64,000 nucleotides of DNA from Chloroflexia bacterium SDU3-3 (GTDB lineage Bacteria; Chloroflexota; Chloroflexia; Chloroflexales; Roseiflexaceae), in assembly GCA_009268125.1 (NCBI GenBank), contig WBOU01000002.1, forward strand, positions 248,001 through 312,000, written 5' to 3'. Under the pieces are notes generated by a model. It was not told the DNA's origin. It ran no database searches and saw only the letters and a program-made list of their open reading frames with translations. Below are positions 56,596-64,000 of the stretch, piece after piece (position 1 is the stretch's first letter; each line of letters opens with the position of its first letter). The position numbers and the translations under genes were made by a program.

Positions 56596-57465
56596 ATGGC
56601 GAAATCTGGGCTTTCTGGCGAGCGCATTGGCGTGGTGATCGGCGTGATCGCACCGCTGCTTGGCACGCTCTACGCGATTGTAGAGCTGTGGAACCGGCTA
56701 GTGACCTGGAACGATATCATTCTCATGCTGGTGCTGTATGTGCTCACTGGCGTGGGCATCACGGTCGGCTACCACCGCATGCTCACCCATCGCAGCTTCG
56801 AGCCGCACCCGGTGGTCAAGTTTCTCTTCCTAGCCTTCGGGTCGATGGCGGTGCAAGGCCCAGCCTACCAGTGGGCCGCCGTCCATATCAAGCACCACGC
56901 CCACACCGATGAGGAGGACGACCCGCACAGCCCGATCGCCGGTTTCTTCCACGCCCACGTCGGCTGGCTGTTCCTGAACGGCCTGAGCATCGCCGACGAC
57001 TACGGCAAGTGGATGAAGAAAGACCGCATGGTGATGTTCTTCTCGCGCACCTTCCTGCTGTGGGTGGCGCTTGGCTACCTCATCCCCTTCCTGATCGGCG
57101 GCTGGCAGGGCCTGCTGTGGGGCGGTCTGGTGCGCACCTTCCTGAACAACCACGTGACCTGGAGCGTCAACTCGGTGTGCCACCTGTTCGGCAGCCGCAT
57201 GTTTGAGACCAAGGACATGAGCCGCAACCATTGGCTGGTGGGCCTGCTGGCGTTTGGCGAGGGCTGGCACAACAACCACCACGCCTTCCCGCGCTCGGCC
57301 TTCCACGGCATGCGCTGGTATCAGTTCGATCTGTCCTCGTACATTATTATGCTGCTGGAGAAGGTGGGGCTGGTGAAGCAGGTCTGGCGGGTGCCGCAGG
57401 ATCGGCTGCAGGCCCGGCTGGCGGGCGCGCCGGGGGCCACAGCGCTGGCCTCGGCAGAGGACTAG
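56596..57465 (+). CDS. Acyl-CoA/acyl-lipid delta-9-type fatty acid desaturase
   Basis: A 289-residue membrane desaturase from ATG 56596 (GGAGA upstream). The three histidine boxes of the stearoyl-CoA desaturase type are present: HRMLTH (HxxxxH), HIKHH (HxxHH) and HNNHH, plus the helix segments between them (IGVVIGVIAPLLGTLYAIV, IILMLVLYVLTGVGITVGYH). The di-iron enzyme introduces a double bond into a saturated acyl chain and adjusts membrane fluidity. The motif FGEGWHNNHHAFPRSA is classic. Start residues are uncertain by a few codons. It is a single-gene unit with a hairpin terminator downstream. Confidence 0.93.
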   Translation: MAKSGLSGERIGVVIGVIAPLLGTLYAIVELWNRLVTWNDIILMLVLYVLTGVGITVGYHRMLTHRSFEPHPVVKFLFLAFGSMAVQGPAYQWAAVHIKHHAHTDEEDDPHSPIAGFFHAHVGWLFLNGLSIADDYGKWMKKDRMVMFFSRTFLLWVALGYLIPFLIGGWQGLLWGGLVRTFLNNHVTWSVNSVCHLFGSRMFETKDMSRNHWLVGLLAFGEGWHNNHHAFPRSAFHGMRWYQFDLSSYIIMLLEKVGLVKQVWRVPQDRLQARLAGAPGATALASAED

Positions 57466-57489
57466 GCGCACAGTTGGCGCTGGGCGCAG

Positions 57490-57514
57490 GCGGGCGGGGG
57501 CTTCCCCCGCCCGC
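57490..57514. terminator. GC-rich hairpin between convergent genes
   Basis: GCGGGCGGGGG and CCCCCGCCCGC enclose the loop CTT, between the convergent desaturase and MBL genes. The T-run is weak. Confidence 0.6.
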
Positions 57515-57524
57515 TTCTGCATGC

Positions 57525-58409
57525 CTAGAGCACCGGCTTCACCTCGGGCATGCGCAGGCCCGCCAGAAACGCGTCGGCGATCTCCAGATCGTCGGGCATC
57601 AGCGGGCGGCCCAGGTGCTCGGGGAGGGTACAGCGCACCATCTCGGGGTTGTCGCCTATCCGATCCACCGCCGCACCGATGCCCATCAGCTGGGCCGCAT
57701 CGGCCTGGAATCGGGCGGCGGCGATCGGCTCGGGGTCGTGCCCGCCGATGTAGCACTCGGCCTGGTAGCGCAGCAGCCGGTCGAGCAGCGGGAAGAGCTG
57801 GCGGGTGGTCAGGCGCTTGGGGCCATGGTAGATGTCGTCGTAGAAGCAGTCGCCTAAAAACAGCACGCCCTCCTCGCGCACCAGCACCACGGTCGAGTCG
57901 TGGGCGTGGTCGCCGCCCACGTGGGCGAACACGCAGGTGATGCCGCCCAGATCCAGCTCGATCTCGCCCTCGAAGCCGATCTCGGGCGGCTGGATGACCA
58001 GCGCGCTGCGGTCGGGCAGCTCGGCCTTGATCATGTCGCGGCAGAACGCGATCTCGCGGCCCGCCTCCACGCGCTGGTCGAGCGCCTCGTCGCCCCAGTC
58101 GAGCCGGGCCATGGCCCGCATGATCCGCCGCGTCTCTAGGTGCGCGAAGGTGGGCAGGTTCAGCGTGGCCGCGCCGAACACGTGGTCCCAGTGCCAGTGG
58201 GTGAGCACCAGGTAGCTGGGGCTAGGAATGCCGCGCTCATCAAGGGCGGCCAGCAGCGCCTGCACGTGGGCGGGCGAGTTGCCCGCATCCACCAGCAGCG
58301 TGGCGCGCTCGCCCACCACCACGCCGAGCGCGGGGCGGTCGGTGGCCGAATCTGGCGAGAACCAGTAGACGTGGGGGGTGATCTGTTGGAGCGTCTGTTG
58401 CGTTGGCAT
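57525..58409 (-). CDS. Metallo-beta-lactamase-fold hydrolase
   Basis: A 294-residue MBL-fold enzyme. AGAGGTGC precedes the ATG. The dinuclear zinc motif is LTHWHWDHVFG (HxHxDH), followed by the third His in HVGGDHAHDST, the bridging Asp in LFLGDCFYDD and a final His in IGGHDPEP. This is the broad group including glyoxalase II, lactonases and general hydrolases. The C-terminal 90 residues are helical and specific to the subfamily. The substrate is unknown and no neighbour suggests one. Confidence 0.9.
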   Translation of the reverse strand: MPTQQTLQQITPHVYWFSPDSATDRPALGVVVGERATLLVDAGNSPAHVQALLAALDERGIPSPSYLVLTHWHWDHVFGAATLNLPTFAHLETRRIMRAMARLDWGDEALDQRVEAGREIAFCRDMIKAELPDRSALVIQPPEIGFEGEIELDLGGITCVFAHVGGDHAHDSTVVLVREEGVLFLGDCFYDDIYHGPKRLTTRQLFPLLDRLLRYQAECYIGGHDPEPIAAARFQADAAQLMGIGAAVDRIGDNPEMVRCTLPEHLGRPLMPDDLEIADAFLAGLRMPEVKPVL

Positions 58410-58521
58410 GCTGCACCTCTAGCTGGCTACGGTCTCGCTGTGTACCGTATGTTGTAGCCAAAAAAGGGCGCTGGGTCAAGTGAAAAAGGGATGAGGAAGA
58501 TTACAACTTTCGGTGGATAGG

Positions 58522-58734
58522 CACCCCTGGCGGGGATCGAACCCGCACCCACGCTGCACGCACATTCGCGTGTTGGCCAGCGGTCGGGCGGCTGTCAACG
58601 CGCTTCCCTACCGAGTTACACGGACGGGAGTTCCACCCGTCTAGGCTGGGTTTGCCGTTCGGTGCCTCTGGAATTGACCACCCGTGACCAGGTTATGCAA
58701 TTGTCCTGCGCTCTTCCATTTAAGCTACAGGGGC
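58522..58734 (-). ncRNA. Structured RNA with tRNA-like ends, identity unresolved
   Basis: Read on the minus strand, the 5' end GCCCCTG (58734-58728) pairs with CAGGGGT (58529-58523), like a 7 bp acceptor stem; ATAGGC and GCCTAT flanks extend it with a bulge. A D-like arm follows (GCTT and GAGC, AATGGA loop), then CAGG/CCTG with a 12-base loop containing TTGCATA. At the 3' end is a perfect T-arm, GCGGG-TTCGATC-CCCGC, abutting the acceptor. Between them are about 140 extra bases holding at least two hairpins (58623-58641; 58557-58572). It is too long for a normal tRNA (about 75-90) and lacks tmRNA hallmarks. Options: an interrupted tRNA, a tRNA with a giant variable region, or a tRNA-like regulatory RNA. 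Confidence 0.55.
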
Positions 58735-58833
58735 CTATGGGGAAAGTATAATACGGCTGTCAAGAGTTCTAAAGGGTTCTTTATGGGTTAAGAAGAGGCA
58801 CGAGCTTGGATTCCAAGCCCGCGCCTCTGGTGC

Positions 58834-60330
58834 CTATGCCTCGTTGTCGATCTGGGCGCGCTGCAGCTGGCCGCTGTAGTCCACGTACACCGACTTCCAC
58901 TCGCTGAACGCGTCCATCAGCTGCGGGCCAGCCTCGCGGTGGCCGTTGCCGGTGCCCTTCACGCCGCCAAACGGCAGGTGGATCTCCGCGCCGATGGTGG
59001 GCGCATTGATATAGCAGATGCCGCTCTCGATGTCGCGCATGGCGCGGAAGGCCGCGTTGACATCGCGCGAGTAGATCGAGGCCGAGAGGCCGTAGGGCAC
59101 ATCGTTGGCCACGCTGATCGCCTCGTCGAAGTCCTCGACCTCGATGATGCTGAGCACCGGCCCGAAGATCTCCTCGCGGGCGATGCGCATGGAGCGCGTC
59201 ACGCCGCCGAAGATCGTGGGCTGCAGGAAGAAGCCGTTGGCGTACTTGCCCTCGGTCAGGCGCTGGCCGCCGGTGAGCAGCCGCGCGCCCTCCTGCTGGC
59301 CGATCTTGATGTAGCTCTGCACGCGCTCAAGCTGCTTCGCGTTGATCAGCGGCCCCATCTCGGTATCGGCCAGCAGTCCGTCGCCCACGCGCAGCGCCGC
59401 AGCCCGCTCTACGATCCGCTTGGTCAGCTCCTTGGCCACGCCCTTCTGCACGATCAGGCGGCTGGTGGCGGTGCAGCGCTGGCCGGTGGTGCCGAACGCG
59501 CCCCACAGCAGGCCGGCCATCACCAGATCCAGGTCGGCGTCGTCCAGCACGATCATGGGGTTTTTGCCGCCCAGCTCCAGGCTCACGCGCTTGATCTTGT
59601 CGGCGGCCAGCTTGCTCACCAGCCGCCCGGTGGCGGTCGAGCCGGTGAAGGAGATCACCGGCACATCGGGGTGCTCCACCAGCGGCTGGCCCGCCGTGGT
59701 GCCGTAGCCAGTGACGATGTTCACCACGCCCTCGGGCAGGCCCGCCTCCACCAGGCACTCCACGAGGTTGTAGGTGCTGGCCGGGGTGTCCTCGCCGGGC
59801 TTGATCACGATGGTGTTGCCGCACACCAGCGCGGGCAGCATCTTCCACGAGGCGATGGCCATGGGGAAGTTCCAGGGCGTGATCAGGCCGCACACGCCCA
59901 GCGGCTGGCGGATGGACATCTGGAATTTGTTGGGCATCTCCGACGGCGTGGTGACGCCGTGCATGCGTCGGCCCTCGCCAGCCGCATACTGCGCCATGCC
60001 GATCGCCTCGACGATGTCGCCGCTGGCCTCGAACAGCGGCTTGCCCATCTCGCGGGTCAGGTCTTCGCTGTAGCGATCCTTGCGCTCCTGCAGCAGCTGG
60101 GCGGCGCGCAGCAGAATCTCGCCGCGCTTGGGGGCGGGTACCAGCCGCCATGATTTGTAGGCCTTCTGCGCGGCGGCGACGGCGGTGTTCACATCCTCCG
60201 CACCGCTATCCTGAAAGACGCCGACGATCTCGCGCGTGTCGGCGGGGTTGCGGCTCTCGAAGGTCTTGCCGCTGGCGCTCGCGACCCATTTGCCGCCGAT
60301 AAAGTTTTGAAAGAGACGTGGCTCGGCCAT
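58834..60330 (-). CDS. NAD(P)-dependent aldehyde dehydrogenase
   Basis: A 498-residue ALDH. The ATG at 60330 follows GAGGAGC; the frame stays open far upstream, but that part has no coding character. Catalytic residues are Glu252 in SLELGGKNP and Cys286 in [12 protein letters not shown], with the usual spacing of 34. The N-terminal NAD-binding region shows [17 protein letters not shown] and ITPWNF, and the FTGSTATGR loop is present. It oxidises an aldehyde to a carboxylic acid; sequence resembles the succinate-semialdehyde or piperideine-6-carboxylate types, but the substrate cannot be fixed. It stands alone. Confidence 0.92.
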   Translation of the reverse strand: MAEPRLFQNFIGGKWVASASGKTFESRNPADTREIVGVFQDSGAEDVNTAVAAAQKAYKSWRLVPAPKRGEILLRAAQLLQERKDRYSEDLTREMGKPLFEASGDIVEAIGMAQYAAGEGRRMHGVTTPSEMPNKFQMSIRQPLGVCGLITPWNFPMAIASWKMLPALVCGNTIVIKPGEDTPASTYNLVECLVEAGLPEGVVNIVTGYGTTAGQPLVEHPDVPVISFTGSTATGRLVSKLAADKIKRVSLELGGKNPMIVLDDADLDLVMAGLLWGAFGTTGQRCTATSRLIVQKGVAKELTKRIVERAAALRVGDGLLADTEMGPLINAKQLERVQSYIKIGQQEGARLLTGGQRLTEGKYANGFFLQPTIFGGVTRSMRIAREEIFGPVLSIIEVEDFDEAISVANDVPYGLSASIYSRDVNAAFRAMRDIESGICYINAPTIGAEIHLPFGGVKGTGNGHREAGPQLMDAFSEWKSVYVDYSGQLQRAQIDNEA

Positions 60331-60476
60331 GCTTCCGCTCCTCGTGGTTATCGCCAGGGTGCTCGCCCGCTGGCATCGTGCCCTGATTATAGCACGCGGC
60401 TTTTTTTCGCTAGGATGCGGTATGACTTGCGGAAAGCAGGAGAAAAATCCTACTAGTTTGTGTTTCGAAATATTGC

Positions 60477-60482
60477 TATAAT
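60477..60482 (+). promoter_or_regulatory. Candidate -10 box for the V4R-like/STAS operon
   Basis: A perfect TATAAT, 52 bp before the ATG at 60535. The -35 region (TAGTTT at a 17 bp spacing) is poor, so the call rests on the -10 and the position. Confidence 0.4.
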
Positions 60483-60534
60483 AAAAGCGAACAATCTGTA
60501 AAAAGCATATATCATCATCAGGAGATGCCACGCC

Positions 60535-61101
60535 ATGGAGCATTTTGATCGCTATCTCCCGCTTGACCTCACCCCCTACCCCGATCCCGGCGACGATCGC
60601 AGCGGCCCGCCGCTGAGCCAGGGCTTTGTGCTGATGATGATCGGCACGCTTGCCTCCGAGCACTGCGACGCCGAGATGCTGGCGGCGCTCGATCAGGTTG
60701 ACTCCGATGCTTGGTACCTGGGCCAGACCCTTGAGAGCGTGCTCAACCGCTTCGAGGAGGCCGACCCTTCGCTGCCCGAGGAGATCGGCAAGACCATCTA
60801 CTACGCGCTGCAGGCAACCTTCCGCTCGTTCGGCATCCAGACGCCGCAGGATGTGATCCAGACCCTGCCGAACATCTGGCAGCAGGTGACGCGCGGCAAC
60901 AGCGGCTACTGGCGCGTGCTGGAGAGCGGCCCTGGCCACGCGCGGATCGAGGCGGCCCAGCCCTACAACTGCAACTTTGAGTTCGGCGCGCTTCAGGGCG
61001 CGGTCGAGGCCTTCAACGCGCGCAAGCTGAAGGCCGAGCACGCGCAGTGCCAGCGCCACGGCGCTGAGTCGTGCGTGTTCTCGCTCACCTGGGAAGAGTA
61101 G
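60535..61101 (+). CDS. V4R-like sensor-type protein
   Basis: A 188-residue cytosolic protein, AGGAGA upstream of the ATG. The C-terminal third (CNFEFGALQGAVEAFNARKL, then HAQCQRHGAESCVFSLTWEE) resembles the end of the V4R/4-vinyl reductase-like and related small-molecule-binding domains, in which a Gly-Glu-Cys type loop closes over a ligand. Two Cys residues flank HGAES. The STAS gene starts 3 bp after its stop, so the two form an operon and the protein is a probable input module for STAS signalling. Family assignment is by pattern only. Confidence 0.6.
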   Translation: MEHFDRYLPLDLTPYPDPGDDRSGPPLSQGFVLMMIGTLASEHCDAEMLAALDQVDSDAWYLGQTLESVLNRFEEADPSLPEEIGKTIYYALQATFRSFGIQTPQDVIQTLPNIWQQVTRGNSGYWRVLESGPGHARIEAAQPYNCNFEFGALQGAVEAFNARKLKAEHAQCQRHGAESCVFSLTWEE

Positions 61102-61104
61102 CGC

Positions 61105-61752
61105 ATGGCAGACTACAAGCAGCTTTCCCCCGAAGACCGCACGCTGCTCCGCGCCATTGGCACCAGCCTGCGCCTGATCGTGCAGGGCAAGGACCACCAG
61201 TCGATCAGCAGCGATCGCCGCGACGAGCTGGGTGTGCTGGCCAACATGGTCAACCGCGTGGCCCGCGAGCTAGAGCTGAGCCGCGAGCGCGACCAGGCCC
61301 AGCGCGAGGAGATCGGGCGGCGCGTGGCCGAGCTAGAGCTGGCCAACGAGCGGCAGGAGCACCTGATCGCCACCATCCGCGAGATCTCCACCCCCACCCT
61401 GAACGTCGCCGAGGGCGTGCTGCTGCTGCCGATTATCGGCGCGCTCGACAGCGCCCGCGCCCTGCAGATGCTCTCCAGCCTGATGGAGGCGGCCTCTTCC
61501 ATGCGGGCGCGCGTGGTGATCTTGGACATCACCGGCGTGACGGCGGTGGACACTCACATCGCTAATGTGCTCATCCAGGCGGCGCGCACCGTGCGGCTGC
61601 TGGGCGGGCGCACCATCCTCTGCGGCATCGCCCCCGAGGTCGCCCAGGTGATCGTGAGCCTGGGAATCGACCTTTCCGAGCTGGCCACCACCAGCGATCT
61701 GCGCTCGGCGCTGGCCATGAGCCTAAAAATGACCAATACCCCGTTTATATAG
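61105..61752 (+). CDS. Soluble RsbR-type STAS protein
   Basis: A 215-residue protein. The N-terminal part (about 10-90) has HAMP-like and coiled-coil character (RRDELGVLANMVNRVARELE). The STAS domain (about 98-205) shows EISTPTLNVAEGVLLLPIIG, VVILDITGVTAVDTHIA and LLGGRTILCGIAPEVA. The Thr residues near the RsbR phosphorylation positions (STPTL and ITGVTAVDT) are present. GGGAAGAG overlaps the end of the upstream V4R-like gene, so translation is coupled. It is the third STAS protein of the window and the only one without membrane helices. Confidence 0.85.
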   Translation: MADYKQLSPEDRTLLRAIGTSLRLIVQGKDHQSISSDRRDELGVLANMVNRVARELELSRERDQAQREEIGRRVAELELANERQEHLIATIREISTPTLNVAEGVLLLPIIGALDSARALQMLSSLMEAASSMRARVVILDITGVTAVDTHIANVLIQAARTVRLLGGRTILCGIAPEVAQVIVSLGIDLSELATTSDLRSALAMSLKMTNTPFI

Positions 61753-61806
61753 CCGATAGCGTGTAGCTTCTGCCCTGTGTTTCGCTCTTGTAGAAAGGTC
61801 TCCCCC

Positions 61807-63255
61807 ATGGCACAGGCGAATGGACGGCGTACGTTTTTGAAGCAGGCGACGCTTGGGGCTGCGATCGTTGGGTTCGATCTGGCGAGCCGCAGCTGGGTCT
61901 CGGAGGCGGCGGCAGCCGAGCGGGCCGATGCCATCCCGCACCTGGATGGCGAGCTGCTGACCGACGCGGCCTCGCTGGCGGCGGTGGCCGAGGACTACGG
62001 CCATATCGTCACGCGTACGCCGCAGGCGGTGCTGCGCCCCGGCTCGGTGCAGGACATCGTGAAGATGGTGAAGTTCGCCCGACGCCACCATATCGCCGTG
62101 GCGGCGCGCGGCCAGGGCCACTCGACCTATGGCCAGCCGCTGGTCGACGCGGGCTTCGTGATCGATATGTCCACGCTCAGCCAGATCTGCTCCATCCGCC
62201 CGGCCTACGCGGTGGTCGAGGGCGGCGTGCGCTGGATCGACCTGTTCCAGGCCACGCTGGCGCAGGGCCGCATCCCGCCGGTGGCCACCGACTACATCGA
62301 CCTGAGCGTGGGCGGCACGCTAAGCGTGGGCGGCATCGGCGGCGCGAGCCACAAGCACGGCCTGCAGATCGACAACGTGCTGGAGCTGCTAGTGGTCACC
62401 GGCGAGGGCAAGCTGGTCTCGTGCACGCCCACGCGCAACGCCGCGCTGTTCAACGCGGTGCTGGGCGGCCTGGGCCAGTTCGGCATTATCGTGCGCGCCA
62501 CGGTCAAACTGGTGGCGGCCAAGGCCTCGGCACGCACCTACCTGCTCTCCTACGACGACATCGCGCTGTTCACCGCCGACCAGCAGGCCCTGATCGGCGA
62601 TGGCCGATTTGACTATGTGGAAGGGCAGATCGTGGCCAAGGCGGGCGGCGGCTGGCAGTATATGATCGAGGCCGCGAGCTTCTACAGCGCGCCTAGCACA
62701 CCCAACGATACGGCGCTGCTGGCGGGCCTGAGCTTCAACCCCGGCAGCCAGGCGATCGCCGACGTCACGTACTTCGACTTCCTCAACCGGCTCGCGCCGA
62801 CGGTGGCCTTCCTGAAGTCGATCGGCGCGTGGTACCTGCCCCACCCCTGGTACGATGTGTTTGTGCCCGCGTCGCAGGTGAACGCCTACGTCGGCGGGAT
62901 TGTGGCCAGCCTGACCGAGGCCGACACCGGCCAGGGGCCAGTGCTGATCTACCCCGTGAAGCGCGCGAAGTTCACCAAGCCGTTCTTCCGCGTGCCGAAC
63001 GAGGAGGTGGTCTTCCTATTCGACATCCTGCGCACGGCGGCCACGCCCGAGATCGCGCAGCAGATGGTGGCCGCCAACCGCGCGCTCTACGAGCAGGTGC
63101 GGGCGCTGGGCGGCACGCGCTACGCCATCGGGGCCATCCCGCTGAGCCAGGCCGAGTGGGCGCAGCACTTCGGCGCGGCGTGGCCGCAGTTCCAGCAGGC
63201 CAAGGCCATGTTCGACCCCGACCACATTCTCTCGCCGGGCCAGGGCATCTTCTAG
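61807..63255 (+). CDS. Tat-exported FAD oxidoreductase, cytokinin dehydrogenase-like
   Basis: A 482-residue protein starting MAQANGRRTFLKQ, a twin-arginine signal, so it is exported folded. GAAAGG is upstream. The FAD-binding PCMH domain (about 60-235) has VAARGQGHSTYGQPL, whose GHS His is the covalent flavin site of cytokinin dehydrogenases, and LSVGGTLSVGGIGGASHKHG. The C-terminal half (PHPWYDVFVPASQV, IYPVKRAKF, MFDPDHILSPGQGIF) looks like the cytokinin-binding domain of plant and bacterial CKX enzymes, which cleave the side chain of N6-isopentenyladenine. The actual substrate could be another amine or alcohol. Confidence 0.8.
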   Translation: MAQANGRRTFLKQATLGAAIVGFDLASRSWVSEAAAAERADAIPHLDGELLTDAASLAAVAEDYGHIVTRTPQAVLRPGSVQDIVKMVKFARRHHIAVAARGQGHSTYGQPLVDAGFVIDMSTLSQICSIRPAYAVVEGGVRWIDLFQATLAQGRIPPVATDYIDLSVGGTLSVGGIGGASHKHGLQIDNVLELLVVTGEGKLVSCTPTRNAALFNAVLGGLGQFGIIVRATVKLVAAKASARTYLLSYDDIALFTADQQALIGDGRFDYVEGQIVAKAGGGWQYMIEAASFYSAPSTPNDTALLAGLSFNPGSQAIADVTYFDFLNRLAPTVAFLKSIGAWYLPHPWYDVFVPASQVNAYVGGIVASLTEADTGQGPVLIYPVKRAKFTKPFFRVPNEEVVFLFDILRTAATPEIAQQMVAANRALYEQVRALGGTRYAIGAIPLSQAEWAQHFGAAWPQFQQAKAMFDPDHILSPGQGIF

Positions 63256-63263
63256 GTGGGCGG

Positions 63264-63303
63264 GCGAACCGGCGGCGGGAAAGGCTTCCCATCGCCGGTT
63301 CGC
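63264..63303 (+). terminator. Hairpin after the FAD oxidoreductase gene
   Basis: GCGAACCGGCG pairs exactly with CGCCGGTTCGC around an 18-base loop, 9 bp after the stop. The following T-run (ATTTCT) is weak. Confidence 0.55.
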
Positions 63304-63320
63304 AGGCATTTCTAGTCCAC

Positions 63321-63349
63321 TTGCAAGGATTCAAAACGTGTGGTATATT
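63321..63349 (+). promoter_or_regulatory. Sigma-70-type promoter of the tRNA cluster
   Basis: TTGCAA (63321-63326), a 17 bp spacer, and TATATT (63344-63349). Transcription would start about 63356, just before tRNA-Trp. Confidence 0.75.
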
Positions 63350-63359
63350 ATGCCCCGAT

Positions 63360-63436
63360 AGGCGGGTAGCTCAATTAGGCAGAGCAGCGGCCTCCAAATC
63401 CGCAGGTTGCAGGTTCGATTCCTGTCCCGCCTGCCA
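63360..63436 (+). tRNA. tRNA-Trp (CCA)
   Basis: Cloverleaf: acceptor AGGCGGG with CCCGCCT, D-arm, anticodon loop CTCCAAA with anticodon CCA, T-loop TTCGATT, discriminator G and an encoded CCA end. First of three tRNAs read from one promoter. Confidence 0.93.
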
Positions 63437-63446
63437 CTCGAATACT

Positions 63447-63532
63447 GGAGCGATGGCCGAGTGGTTTAAGGCAGTTGTCTTGAAAACAACCAGACGCAAG
63501 TCTCGTGGGTTCGAATCCCACTCGCTCCTCCA
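63447..63532 (+). tRNA. tRNA-Ser (UGA)
   Basis: Type II tRNA with acceptor GGAGCGA/TCGCTCC, anticodon loop CTTGAAA (TGA), a long variable arm (AGAC-GCAA-GTCT), T-loop TTCGAAT and encoded CCA. The base before CCA is T, whereas tRNA-Ser usually has G73. Confidence 0.93.
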
Positions 63533-63562
63533 CTGAACACCAGTGGGTACAACAGAATGCAC

Positions 63563-63652
63563 GGGGAGGTCGCATAGAGGCCTAGTGCGGTGGTTTGCTA
63601 AACCGCTAGGGGGGTAACCTCCTCGAGGGTTCGAATCCCTCCCTCCCCGCCA
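63563..63652 (+). tRNA. tRNA-Ser (GCU)
   Basis: Type II tRNA with acceptor GGGGAGG/CCTCCCC, anticodon loop TTGCTAA (GCT), anticodon stem GTGGT/ACCGC with one wobble pair, long variable arm, T-stem GAGGG/CCCTC, discriminator G and encoded CCA. Confidence 0.93.
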
Positions 63653-63659
63653 CCTACAC

Positions 63660-63691
63660 GAGAGCGCCCAGCAATGCTGCTGGGCGCTCTC
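63660..63691 (+). terminator. Terminator of the tRNA cluster
   Basis: GAGAGCGCCCAGCA, a 4-base loop and the exact complement, followed by TTTT. It ends 7 bp after the last tRNA's CCA. Confidence 0.92.
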
Positions 63692-63730
63692 TTTTGCCGC
63701 GCACCAAGCCATGCTATACTAGCCGCTGCT

Positions 63731-64000
63731 ATGCCTGAACACGACGCTGCTGGCCGCTGGAAAGATAGATTCGGACACCTGGGCCGCCGCCAGATCGGCG
63801 GGCCGCTAGCCCTGGTGCTCTTCTTTGTGCTGGGCGTGCTGGCGGCCTTCCCCGCGCCGCTGCGCGCCCGCCCCGCGCTGGCCTCGATCAGCCCCGCCCC
63901 CGGCAGCACGATCTCCCCGCAGGCCGCGATCACGCTGCGCTTCACCCAGCCCATGGATCGGCAGTCGGTCGAGCGGGCGATCCTCATCTCGCCCGCCGCC
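63731..64000 (+). CDS. Membrane-anchored Ig-like (SbsA/Big_5) domain protein, 5' part only
   Basis: 90 residues are visible from ATG 63731 and the frame is open to the window edge. A short basic N-terminus (RWKDRFGHLGRRQ) precedes one hydrophobic segment (LALVLFFVLGVLAAF, about 28-42), a signal anchor. The start of an SbsA-type Ig-like domain follows: ASISPAPGSTISPQAAITLR and FTQPMDRQSVERAI (typical P-x-x-G-S and F-S-x-P-M-D patterns). Such proteins are extracytoplasmic and modular, often long. Nothing more can be said about its function. Confidence 0.75.
   Translation, partial: MPEHDAAGRWKDRFGHLGRRQIGGPLALVLFFVLGVLAAFPAPLRARPALASISPAPGSTISPQAAITLRFTQPMDRQSVERAILISPAA

Noticed and set aside
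58522-58734. tmRNA
   Set aside because: The RNA is about 213 nt, not about 350, and I found neither the tmRNA 5' GGxxUUCGAC-type sequence nor an Ala-rich tag reading frame.
60331-61197. N-terminal extension of the aldehyde dehydrogenase frame
   Set aside because: The frame is open upstream of 60330 but lies opposite the V4R-like gene and its promoter; the ALDH family N-terminus and a ribosome site fit the ATG at 60330.

Overview
The window is 64 kb of GC-rich bacterial chromosome, truncated at both ends inside genes. No rRNA or phylogenetic marker settles the species. The gene mix points to Chloroflexota, class Chloroflexia: ELWxxDGT-repeat secreted proteins, membrane-anchored RsbR-type STAS proteins, a DUF1800/DUF1501 pair, very large poly-HAMP hybrid kinases, and a diterpene synthase of the Rv3378c/kolavelool synthase type, a family known from Herpetosiphon. 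This placement is inference. No phage, transposase gene, plasmid or CRISPR array was seen.

Layout. 1-10 kb: a truncated sirtuin-like gene, a zinc-ribbon Ser/Thr kinase with a zinc-ribbon partner, two membrane STAS proteins flanking an orphan diterpene synthase and a secreted protein, a divergent SRAP protein, fabF and a family 9 glycosyltransferase. 10-18 kb: three tandem secreted ELWxxDGT-repeat paralogues, probably one operon. 18-22.4 kb: grpE and a DnaJ-like gene, a small ORF, an alpha/alpha-toroid protein, a 10 x 21 bp tandem array and a WYL regulator. 22.7-31 kb: a sensory operon (1839-residue poly-HAMP hybrid kinase, cheR, cheB, receiver-kinase). 31-41 kb: comB, a double solute-binding lipoprotein, a divergent LysR/MFS pair, DUF1800-DUF1501 and a YggT-like membrane protein. 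41-46.3 kb: a two-gene histidine kinase operon, then 1.4 kb of repeat-rich intergenic DNA with a second 10 x 21 bp array. 46-54.5 kb: argS, a lipoprotein glycoside hydrolase, a CHAT protease-like protein, and glgE-mak of the GlgE alpha-glucan pathway. 54.6-64 kb: SMP-30 lactonase, small proteins, a fatty acid desaturase, an MBL hydrolase, an unusual tRNA-like RNA, an aldehyde dehydrogenase, a V4R-like/STAS pair, a cytokinin-dehydrogenase-like flavoprotein, a Trp-Ser-Ser tRNA cluster and a truncated Ig-like-domain gene.

How the genes work together. The best supported functional units are the poly-HAMP kinase/CheR/CheB/receiver-kinase module, the GlgE/maltokinase pair, the two-kinase operon at 41-45 kb, the DUF1800/DUF1501 pair, the grpE/dnaJ pair and the V4R-like/STAS pair. 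Signalling is strongly over-represented: four histidine kinases, one Ser/Thr kinase and three STAS proteins.

Items most worth a second look are a 213-nt RNA with tRNA-like ends, three matches to the sigma-54 promoter consensus just upstream of genes, a pair of about 140 bp MITE-like elements, and the orphan diterpene synthase. All calls come from reading the sequence; no searches or folding programs were run.
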